Source: Candidatus Dormiibacterota bacterium (lineage in GTDB: Bacteria > Chloroflexota > Dormibacteria > UBA8260 > Bog-877). Taken from it: a DNA stretch of 5,097 nucleotides. Made by a program: the position numbers and the translations under genes. The stretch spans positions 2,299-7,395 of the forward strand of contig PLTL01000093.1 in NCBI GenBank assembly GCA_003164475.1, in the 5' to 3' direction. A model generated the notes under the pieces. That model made no database searches. It was not told the origin of the DNA and saw nothing but the letters and a program-made list of their open reading frames with translations. Below, one piece after another: positions 1 to 4,895 of the stretch (the first letter of the stretch is position 1; every line of letters begins with the position of its first letter).

Positions 1-108
1 GACAAGGAACACGAGTGGCACCGAGTGACAGTGCATGGCAGCAGACTTCGCCGTGGCCGGGAGCGGTCGATCTGAACGAGCTTGAGAACCTGACACCGCG
101 CCCAAGGT
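1..108. other. left-edge segment without a recognisable gene
   Basis: A plus-strand frame is open from the window edge to a TGA at 73-75 and could be the last 24 codons of a gene beginning outside the window, but its translation resembles nothing I recognise. No start signal, hairpin or repeat stands out before the inverted-repeat arm begins at 109. Confidence 0.3.
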
Positions 109-151
109 GGCCCCGGACTCTCGAACGCGCGACGAAGTGCAAACTAGTTCC
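109..151 (+). repeat. left arm of a 43-bp inverted repeat
   Basis: The arm reads GGCCCCGGACTC at its outer end and GCAAACTAGTTCC at its inner end. It is the reverse complement of 1756-1798 with one mismatch (T at 121 here, C in the other arm). Outside 109 and inside 151 the two copies diverge within a few bases, so the edges are sharp. The arms enclose IS remnants and one intact gene. They could be terminal repeats of a composite or decayed transposon, or the ends of two copies of the same element in opposite orientation. No target-site duplication is visible outside the arms. Confidence 0.85.
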
Positions 152-372
152 AAAAGCCTCCATTAGAGGGTCGAGCTGCGGCAAGAGGCATCCCGCCGAC
201 GATCATCGCCCTCGACTGGTCTGCTCAGCAGCGGCTTCACCAAAGGTACCAGCGGCTTGCTGCACGTATTGGCCGGCCAAAGACGATCACCGCCGTGGCT
301 CGCGAGCTGGCCGGGTTTGTGTGGTCGGTGGGGCAACTGGTGCCGGAGGAGGCGACAGCAGCGTGATCCGTC
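148..372 (+). pseudogene. IS110-like transposase, C-terminal remnant
   Basis: After a TAG at 145-147 this frame stays open to a TGA at 370-372. It reads IPPTIIALDWSAQQRLHQRY, then QRLAARIGRPKT, then AVARELAGFVWSVGQLVPEE. The pattern of an arginine/lysine-rich helix (RYxxLxxRxGRPK) followed by a hydrophobic VARELAGFVW segment is what the C-terminal ends of IS110/IS116-type transposases look like. The N-terminal DEDD nuclease domain and the rest of the Transposase_20 domain are absent, and the frame has no plausible start, so this is a dead 3' end. It begins right at the inner edge of the left repeat arm. Family assignment is from memory of the motif; another transposase family with a similar tail is possible. 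Confidence 0.55.
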
Positions 373-579
373 GGGATGCGGCGCAAGTCGGAGCCGAGGT
401 CGGCAGAGTCGCCGAGAACCCTCGAAACCATTTTGCGATCGTGAACTCGCGCTTCAAGTCCGAGGCAGTCTCAGTGACGGCTCACTGTCATGCGGCAACG
501 GCTCTGCTGATCCGCGATATCAGGGTGATCACCGTCGCCAACCCCTGCTCTCGACCCCGATCTGCGCGGCACCCCTTGA
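373..579. other. spacer between transposase remnants
   Basis: The plus frame that begins around 364 is open through this stretch (IRRDAAQVGAEVGRVAENP and onward), but it shows no domain I recognise and no ribosome binding site. It may be flanking DNA carried with the IS110-like remnant. A loose inverted match, TGAC at 475 against ACTGTCA at 484-490, is too short to call. Confidence 0.3.
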
Positions 580-713
580 CAAAGTCTTCCATATCAGTGG
601 TTCTTGGACATGGACGTCGGGCCCCGGCCTTCGACGCCACCAGCTTCACCGAGAACCGGGACCGGCTGCTCAGCCATGAGGTCGCCCCGCGGTTCTTCCA
701 GGCGGTGCTGGCT
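580..713 (+). pseudogene. IS1182/IS5-like DDE transposase, frameshifted N-terminal fragment
   Basis: Two adjoining plus frames give one recognisable protein. Frame 1 reads YQWFLDMDVGPRP (592-630), and frame 3 continues FDATSFTENRDRLLSHEV then APRFFQAVLA (630-713). This is the N-terminal signature of IS1182/IS5-group transposases: a WFLDM helix, then FDxTxFTKNRxRLL, then a stretch before the first catalytic Asp. A one-base frameshift near 625-630 separates the halves, the upstream frame has a stop at 577-579, and the match ends abruptly at 713. No catalytic DDE residues remain. The fragment abuts a minus-strand IS256-like remnant at 711-714, suggesting one element interrupted or deleted into the other. 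Confidence 0.7.
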
Positions 714-868
714 CCTTGGCCCCAGTGGGGCGGATGGGCAGGTAGATAGCGTCCAGGAACAGGGACGAGGAGGCCGGCCTGCGTCAGCAAACGCGCCCGG
801 AAGGCGCGGTACCGGTCCCGCAGCTCCTTGCAGATGCGGCTCGGGCTCCCGCCCAGCGCTCGCCTGGC
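712..868 (-). pseudogene. IS256 (Mutator-type) transposase, frameshifted internal fragment
   Basis: Read on the minus strand from 868, the frame gives ALGGSPSRICKELRDRYRAF then RARLLTQAGLLV. After a frameshift near 763-768 it continues LFLDAIYLPIRPTGAK down to 715. This matches the middle of IS256-family transposases: the 'SVSRICKEL...F..R.L' helix-turn-helix-like region followed by the FLDAxYxxxR motif that carries the first catalytic Asp. The N-terminus is cut off by a stop at 869-871, and everything C-terminal of the first Asp, including the other catalytic residues, is missing beyond 712. It is non-functional debris joined directly to the IS1182/IS5-like fragment. Confidence 0.7.
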
Positions 869-909
869 TCAGCTCCAGGCGGCGTGAGTGTTACCCATGT
901 CCCGGAGGC

Positions 910-1455
910 TCACATCTGGAGCTCCACTGTTGGGGGCGTACGGCGGAAGTGCGCCAGGCCGAGCAGACTGAGCACCAACATTACTCCTGCCAGCACGAAG
1001 GACACGATGGATGAGATGAGTGCGATTTGCCCGAACACCGAGAAGCCGTAGGCCTCCAGGAGCTCCGACCGCAGCGTTGTGCCTTTGAAGACGGTGGCGA
1101 CCAAGCCCGAGAGCGTGGTGTTCTTCGGCTGGGCCAGGGACTCGGCACTCAACTGAGAGTACGTCTTGCCGCCGGCGATCTCGTTCAAGTCCGGGAGGAT
1201 CTTGCCATTGGCATAGGCCTCAGCTTGAACGCCGGTCAGAAGCTGCTCGCCAGCGTACGGGCGCGCGAGGGCATAGGCGGAGCCCTCGAGCGCGGACTTG
1301 GCGGGGAAGACGATCTTCTGGGCCGACAGTTGACTCTGTACCTCGCTGTTGGTGAATACGGCCCCCCACATCAGAAGAGCGCCGGCCACAATCAGGGTCA
1401 GTGTCAGCACCACTCCCACCGCACTGAGGAGAGCATCGAAGGTCCTGCGGCGCAT
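910..1455 (-). CDS. two-pass membrane protein of unknown function (181 aa)
   Basis: The ATG at 1455 is chosen over the upstream in-frame ATG at 1515 because a near-perfect AGGAGGA lies seven bases before it, and the extra 20 residues of the longer form are low-complexity and hydrophilic. The protein starts MRRRTFDALL, a positively charged cytoplasmic end, and has one transmembrane helix at about residues 9-34. An extracytoplasmic region of about 105 residues follows, containing LLTGVQAEAYANGKILPDL and AGGKTYSQLSAES, then a second helix at about 141-167 and a short basic tail (HFRRTPP). Both termini are probably cytoplasmic. The layout and the QAEAYAN/GGKTYSQLS motifs recall a family widespread in actinobacteria that databases sometimes mislabel 'aromatic ring-opening dioxygenase LigA'; I see no dioxygenase residues. 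It is the only intact gene between the 43-bp repeat arms and so may be transposon cargo. No function is assigned. Confidence 0.8.
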   Translation of the reverse strand: MRRRTFDALLSAVGVVLTLTLIVAGALLMWGAVFTNSEVQSQLSAQKIVFPAKSALEGSAYALARPYAGEQLLTGVQAEAYANGKILPDLNEIAGGKTYSQLSAESLAQPKNTTLSGLVATVFKGTTLRSELLEAYGFSVFGQIALISSIVSFVLAGVMLVLSLLGLAHFRRTPPTVELQM

Positions 1456-1462
1456 CTTTCTT

Positions 1463-1468
1463 CCTCCT
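1463..1468 (-). promoter_or_regulatory. ribosome binding site deciding the membrane-protein start
   Basis: The minus strand reads AGGAGG here, followed by AAGAAAG and ATG at 1455. The seven-base spacing and perfect complementarity to the 16S rRNA tail make 1455 the start rather than 1515. Confidence 0.8.
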
Positions 1469-1592
1469 GGATGTCCCTGGGGCGAGGGCTTGAGCTTAGG
1501 GGAGGGGCGGTCCATCTAACAAGGAGCACGCTGTAGGGCAGCGGGTGGGGCCGAAGAGAACAGCCCTCCGCTCCCGGAAGTGACGGGCGAAG

Positions 1593-1763
1593 GTGCGGCA
1601 GCCAGCGGTCGGGTTCTGGCTGCCCCGTGAATGGCTAAACTTAGCCCGGCAGGTGCGGGCCCTCGAGACGTGGGATATCACCCGTACCGAAGCGGCGCGG
1701 AAGCTCCACGTGCGCAAGGCGGTCCTGATCCAGCGTTCCCAAAGGAACTCCTTCCGGAACTAG
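1593..1763 (+). pseudogene. ORF fragment of unknown family ending in the right repeat arm
   Basis: The frame is open from just after a TGA at 1581-1583 to a TAG at 1761-1763. From the first GTG (1593) it would give 56 residues, including QPAVGFWLPREWLNLARQVR, ITRTEAARKLHVRKAVL and IQRSQRNSFRN. Third positions are mostly G or C, and the sequence looks like a genuine protein with a helix-turn-helix-like TRTEAARKLHVRK stretch. However, there is no good ribosome binding site, so it is more likely the 3' end of a longer lost gene than a complete small gene. One codon is TTA, rare in Streptomyces. Its last two codons and stop fall inside the right 43-bp repeat arm, so the gene and the repeat may belong to the same element. 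Family not recognised. Confidence 0.35.
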
Positions 1764-1798
1764 TTTGCACTTCGTCGCGCGTTCGGGAGTCCGGGGCC
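1756..1798 (-). repeat. right arm of the 43-bp inverted repeat
   Basis: Reverse complement of 109-151, differing only at 1786. The arm overlaps the stop codon of the ORF fragment ending at 1763 and lies 31 bases upstream of the dps promoter, so the dps-fur operon starts just outside the repeat-bounded segment. The inner edge sits in a run of overlapping short palindromes at 1742-1765. Confidence 0.85.
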
Positions 1799-1829
1799 CC
1801 GGAGGGTTGGGAGCCGCGCGGCAGTAGTT

Positions 1830-1842
1830 TTGACAGTGTCAA
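1830..1842. promoter_or_regulatory. operator palindrome O1 over the -35 element
   Basis: TTGACAGTGTCAA is a perfect 13-bp palindrome around a central base. It contains the whole -35 hexamer. The same 11-bp core recurs at 1859-1869, centre to centre 28 bp away, just short of three helical turns, so two dimers could sit on nearly the same face. Binding by the downstream Fur-family protein is inferred from context. Confidence 0.65.
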
Positions 1843-1859
1843 GGGTAAGGCGCTATCAT
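1830..1859 (+). promoter_or_regulatory. vegetative-type promoter of the dps-fur operon
   Basis: TTGACA at 1830-1835 and TATCAT at 1854-1859 are separated by 18 bases, close to the consensus for the main (HrdB-type) sigma factor. Transcription would start near 1865-1868, giving an untranslated leader of about 55-60 bases before the dps ATG at 1924. Both elements are embedded in identical palindromes, so access to this promoter is almost certainly controlled by a DNA-binding protein. The start point is inferred from spacing only. Confidence 0.6.
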
Positions 1860-1870
1860 GACAGTGTCAT
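1858..1870. promoter_or_regulatory. operator palindrome O2 over the -10 element and start point
   Basis: ATGACAGTGTCAT is a perfect 13-bp palindrome sharing the TGACAGTGTCA core with O1. It overlaps the last bases of the -10 hexamer and the expected transcription start, a classic repressor position. The ATG at 1858 inside it is in frame with dps but has no ribosome binding site and would lie upstream of the transcript, so it is not the dps start. Confidence 0.65.
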
Positions 1871-1923
1871 TGATGGAGTCCGGGGGCCAACCGAGGTTCC
1901 TGGACGGTTGTGGAGGTAGCAGC

Positions 1924-2400
1924 ATGACTAGCGCAGTGGTTGTCCCCCGTGCGGAGCCGGCGGCCGAGGTCGGCGTCGCCGCCGAGCTTCAGTCGACCCT
2001 GGTTGAGCTGATCGATCTGAGCCTGATCGCCAAGCAGGCCCACTGGAACGTGAGCGGCCCGCTCTTCCGGCCGCTTCACCTGCACTTCGACGAGATCGCC
2101 GACGAGGCTCGGGGCTGGGCCGACGACGTGGCTGAGCGCCTGGAGGCCATCGGGGTGGCTGCCGATGGGCGCGTCGCGTCCGTGGCGGCCGGCTCGGGGC
2201 TGCCCGCCATGCCCGAGGGGAAGGTGGAGGGCGCGGCGGCGGCGCGGCTGGTCTCCGAGCGGCTGGATCGGATCGCAGAGCACGTGCGCCAGCGGGTCGA
2301 ACGTCTGGATGGCAGTGACGCGCTGAGCCAGGACGTGCTCATCGAAGTGGGCCGCGGTCTGGAGAAGCAGGGGTGGATGCTGCGCGAGCAGGCCGTCTGA
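1924..2400 (+). CDS. dps: Dps-family ferritin-like DNA-binding/iron-storage protein (158 aa)
   Basis: Dps proteins form cytoplasmic dodecamers that oxidise Fe2+ with hydrogen peroxide, store the mineral and often shield DNA. The start at 1924 is set by GGAGG at 1912-1916, seven bases upstream; a longer in-frame ATG at 1858 lies within the operator. The inter-subunit ferroxidase centre is complete and correctly spaced: H40 (AHWNVSG), H52, D56 (LHLHFDE), D67 and E71 (WADDVAERL). These match E. coli Dps H51, H63, D67, D78 and E82. The N-terminal tail of about 18 residues is short with few basic residues, so DNA binding through the tail is doubtful. Length is normal for the family. The gene is first in an operon with an overlapping fur-type regulator and sits behind a doubly palindromic promoter, pointing to induction by peroxide or metal. 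Confidence 0.93.
   Translation: MTSAVVVPRAEPAAEVGVAAELQSTLVELIDLSLIAKQAHWNVSGPLFRPLHLHFDEIADEARGWADDVAERLEAIGVAADGRVASVAAGSGLPAMPEGKVEGAAAARLVSERLDRIAEHVRQRVERLDGSDALSQDVLIEVGRGLEKQGWMLREQAV
2361..2366 (+). promoter_or_regulatory. ribosome binding site for the fur-type gene, inside dps
   Basis: GGAGAA lies six bases before the GTG at 2373 and within the dps reading frame. It supports the GTG as the regulator's start and implies that its translation is coupled to passage of ribosomes through dps. Confidence 0.55.
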
Positions 2401-2822
2401 GAGTCGGTGGGCTTGCCGACGAGCTGAGGGGAGCGGGGCTACGGGCGACCGCGCCCCGCCTTCTCGTCCTGGGCTTCCTGCGAGAGCACCCGGGGCACCA
2501 CTCCGCCGAGGAGCTGACGGCGGCCCTCGCCGCAGCCGGCGAGCCGCTGCTGCGCGGTTCGGTGTACAGCGTGCTGGGGGGGCTGGTCGGCGCCGGGCTC
2601 GTCCTCGTCGCCGACACCGGCCCCGGGCGCGCCCTTTATGAGGCGAGTGATGCCTGGCATCACCACTTCGTCTGCCGGGTCTGCGGCGCCGTGATCGACG
2701 TGCCCTGCGTCGTGGGGGCACGGCCCTGCCTCGACGCGGGACTCGCGGGCGCCGAAGTCGATGAGGCCCAGGTCATCTTCCGCGGCCGCTGCGCCGCGTG
2801 TGCGCGGGCTGCGGCTGGGTGA
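2373..2822 (+). CDS. Fur-family metal/peroxide-responsive transcriptional regulator (149 aa)
   Basis: The protein has the Fur layout. An N-terminal winged-helix domain spans about residues 14-90 (LRATAPRLLVLGFLREHPGH, SAEELTAAL, the recognition region SVYSVLGGLVGAGLV, and the wing ending in ALYE). A C-terminal dimerisation and metal domain follows, with HHHF at 96-99 and two CxxC pairs, C101/C104 (FVCRVCG) and C140/C143 (RCAAC), that normally hold a structural zinc. Extra cysteines are C112 and C119. The TAPR and CVVGxxPCL features resemble the CatR/FurA/PerR-like regulators of actinomycetes rather than Zur or Nur, but the sensed signal cannot be settled from sequence. The GTG start overlaps dps by 28 bases, with GGAGAA just upstream. 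Translation ends at TGA 2820-2822, which overlaps a GTG in the recombinase frame. It is the obvious candidate to bind the two operator palindromes and control its own operon. Confidence 0.9.
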   Translation: MDAARAGRLRVGGLADELRGAGLRATAPRLLVLGFLREHPGHHSAEELTAALAAAGEPLLRGSVYSVLGGLVGAGLVLVADTGPGRALYEASDAWHHHFVCRVCGAVIDVPCVVGARPCLDAGLAGAEVDEAQVIFRGRCAACARAAAG

Positions 2823-2887
2823 GATCGCGTCCGAGCGGATCGTCACCCCGTCTGCTTCGAAGACGGTCCGATACCGCCGCCTCCTGA

Positions 2888-3793
2888 AGCGCGGTCACCG
2901 AGTTCCTCCAGTGGCTGGAGCTGGACCGCCACGCCAGCCTGACCACGGTCGCCGCCTACAGCGGCGAACTGAGCCGCTTCCAGGCCTTCTGCGAGCGCTC
3001 CGGCTCCCTGGAGGTGGGCGCCCTCGACCGCGACCTGCTGCGTGCCTTCCAGCGGGCCATCGCCCGTACCACCCGGGCCTCGGGCACCGGCCGTCAGCGC
3101 CTGGCTCCCGCCACGCGCCGGCGCCGTCTCATTGCCCTGCGCACCTTCCTGTGCTTCTGCCGGCGGGAGGAGTGGCTCGACCAGGATCTCGCCTCCGGCA
3201 TCGACCTGCCCCGCCTTCCCGAGCGCCTTCCCAAGCCGCTCGAGGACACCGCGCGCGAGCGCCTAGTCGCCTCCCTGACCGCCTCCAGCCTGCCGGAGAA
3301 GCGCGACCGGGCGCTCCTCCTCCTGCTCCTCTCCACCGGTGCCCGGATCAGCGAGCTGCTCCGCCTCGACTGCACTGACTGGGCCCGCGACCGCCTCGTC
3401 CTGCGAGGCAAGGGTGACCGCGAGCGCCTCGCCCTGGTCACCGAGCGGGCCCGGCGCGCCGTCAACACTTACCTGCGCGCCCGCGACGACCGCTCCCCGG
3501 CCCTCTTCATCTCCTTCCAGCCCGCCTCGCGGGGCCGTCCGGACAACCGGCTCACCGCCCAGGGCGCCCGCCACATCTGCCGCCAGCTCGCCCAGGAGGC
3601 GGGGGTGGCCCCCTTCCACCCCCACCAGCTCCGGCACACCCTGGGCACCCTCCTTCAGGAGCGCCTGGGCGACGCCCGCCTCACCGCCGAGACCCTTGGC
3701 CACACCGGCCTGGCATCTGTCTCCGGCTACACCAAGATCACCGAGAGGAGGCGGGGCGAGGCCCGGCGAGCACTCGAGGAGGGGGGGCTGTAA
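2888..3793 (+). CDS. XerC/D-like tyrosine recombinase/integrase with a damaged 5' end
   Basis: Tyrosine recombinases cut and rejoin DNA at short sites through a covalent phosphotyrosine. From 2888 this frame encodes 301 residues, a normal length. It holds an N-terminal SAM-like core-binding domain (AVTEFLQWLELDRHASLTTV, then AAYSGELSRFQAFCERSG, and further ATRRRRLIALRTFLCF) and a C-terminal catalytic domain. Counting from the GTG at 3014, the catalytic set is complete: R111 (TGARISELLRL), K133 (RGKGDRER), H204 and R207 (HQLRHTLGT), H230 (LGH) and nucleophile Y239 (SVSGYTKI). The problem is the start. There is no ATG, GTG or TTG between the in-frame TGA at 2885-2887 and the GTG at 3014, and starting at 3014 would discard 42 conserved residues. 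A GTG at 2819 overlaps the fur stop as GTGA and is in frame, but the TGA would end it after 22 codons. The gene may therefore be a recent pseudogene, a sequencing artefact, or use an unusual start. Confidence 0.8.
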   Translation, partial: SAVTEFLQWLELDRHASLTTVAAYSGELSRFQAFCERSGSLEVGALDRDLLRAFQRAIARTTRASGTGRQRLAPATRRRRLIALRTFLCFCRREEWLDQDLASGIDLPRLPERLPKPLEDTARERLVASLTASSLPEKRDRALLLLLLSTGARISELLRLDCTDWARDRLVLRGKGDRERLALVTERARRAVNTYLRARDDRSPALFISFQPASRGRPDNRLTAQGARHICRQLAQEAGVAPFHPHQLRHTLGTLLQERLGDARLTAETLGHTGLASVSGYTKITERRRGEARRALEEGGL

Positions 3794-3821
3794 GGATCCG
3801 GCTCTGTACACAGTTCGCCGA

Positions 3822-3834
3822 GCGGTCGCACCGC
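3822..3834. terminator. weak hairpin between convergent genes
   Basis: GCGGT-CGC-ACCGC forms a perfect five-pair stem with a three-base loop, in the 55-bp gap between the recombinase stop and the desulfurase stop. The position suits a bidirectional terminator, but the stem is short and no T-run follows. Confidence 0.25.
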
Positions 3835-3848
3835 GCCATGGTGCCGTG

Positions 3849-4895
3849 TCACCGCCTGGGGGTCTTCTCGTATGCCTGGACCAGGGTGTCGGCGGCGACC
3901 GCAATGTCGGTGGGGGTGTTGTCATGGCCGAGTGAAAGTCTCACCGCACCCAGGGCAACATCGGGTGGCACGCCCATAGCGAGGAGCGTCTCGGAGGGTG
4001 TGTGCTGCCCCGAATGGCAGGCGGATCCCGTGGAAGCGGCTACACCGTTCGCGAGGGCGAGCACGTCCCGGCCCAGGACACCGGGGAAGGACACGGTCAG
4101 GGTGTTGGGCAGACTGCCGTCCATCGGGGTGTGTCGGGTCAGTCCGGGGATCCGGCCGGACAGGTTCAGCCACAACTGGTCACGGAGGGAACGCAGGCGT
4201 TGCGCCTCTGAGCCCAGGCGGGTCTGCGCGAGGTGGCAGGCGGCTCCGAGACCGACGATGGAGGCGACGTTCTCGGTGCCAGGCCGCAGTCCTCGTTCCT
4301 GGCCGGCACCGAGCAGTACTGGCTGCAGCGGTGTTCCGCTGCGGACATACAACGCTCCGATGCCTTTGGGTGCGTAACACTTGTGGCCGGCGATGGAGAG
4401 CAGATCGACCCCCAGGACGTCGACGGTGACCTCGATCTTACCGATTGCCTGGGCGGCGTCCGTATGGGTGATGATCCCGGACCGTCGCGCCGCGGCAGCG
4501 GCCGCAGGGACCGGCATGATCGCCCCAGTTTCGTTCTGCGCCAGCATGACCGTCAGCAGCGCTACGTCGGTGTCCAGCGCTTGGATCACGGTGTCGGGGT
4601 CGACGGTTCCGCTGGCCGTGACCGGCAGGCGGGTTACCGTCCATCCCTGGGTTTCCAGGAGGTCGCACGGGCGCGCCGTGGCTGGGTGCTCGACCTGGGA
4701 GGTGACGATGCGGCGCCGGCCGGGATCTGCAGCAACAGCGCTGCCCCGAATGGCAAGGTTGTTGGCCTCAGTGCCGCCGGAGGTGAAGACGATCTCCTCT
4801 GGTACGGCGCCGATCAATGACGCGACCTGTTCCCGTGCCTCTTCGATCGCCTGCTGGGCGCGATGCCCAACGGCGTGGTCGCTAGCCTCGATCTT
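3849..4895 (-). pseudogene. 5'-truncated cysteine desulfurase (NifS/IscS-like, class V aminotransferase)
   Basis: Cysteine desulfurases use PLP to move sulfur from cysteine onto a catalytic cysteine for Fe-S clusters, tRNA thiolation, DNA phosphorothioation or thio-metabolites. The longest ORF begins at a TTG (4817) and has 322 residues. Numbered from there it shows FTSGGTEANNLAI (11-23), VEH with H44, QNETG with N95, DAAQ with D120 and Q123, the PLP lysine K146 in SIAGHK, GQERGLRPGTEN (172-183) and the catalytic loop ASTGSACHSG with C267. The C-terminus is complete. Homology continues 20-odd codons upstream of the TTG (HAVGHRAQQAIEEAREQVAS) and stops near 4884 with a TGA at 4896-4898. The family's N-terminal YLDxAATTP segment and the following helix, roughly 35-40 residues, are missing, and no start codon or ribosome binding site is present. 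It is most likely an inactive remnant. The ACHSG loop differs from the usual IscS loop; the original sulfur acceptor is unknown, and no Fe-S or dnd partner lies in the window. Confidence 0.8.

Noticed and set aside
15..749. Long plus-strand ORF of 244 codons
   Set aside because: It strings together non-homologous pieces. Only its last 40 codons match a transposase, that match begins in another frame, and the rest overlaps the IS110-like remnant in a different frame.
100..1808. Target-site duplication outside the 43-bp arms
   Set aside because: The bases just outside the two arms (CCCAAGGT on the left, CCGGAGGG on the right) share no direct repeat.
1858..1923. Upstream ATG that would lengthen Dps by 22 residues
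   Set aside because: It lies in the operator over the -10 element, upstream of the expected transcription start and without a ribosome binding site; GGAGG at 1912-1916 fixes the ATG at 1924.
1867..2721. Long minus-strand ORF opposite dps and fur
   Set aside because: Its arginine-, proline- and alanine-rich composition is typical of the antisense of GC-rich genes, and both plus-strand genes have complete catalytic or metal-binding motifs.
2823..2892. Frameshift explanation for the recombinase 5' end, such as a two-base slip in GCGCG near 2889-2893
   Set aside because: Joining the fur-frame sequence (PIPPPPEA) to VTEFLQWL reads plausibly, but that upstream frame has no start codon after the fur stop, so the single TGA in the GTG-2819 frame is the simpler account.
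3263..3925. Minus-strand ORF opposite the recombinase
   Set aside because: It is an antisense shadow: the plus strand carries the full R-K-H-R-H-Y set, and this frame has no recognisable domain or ribosome binding site.
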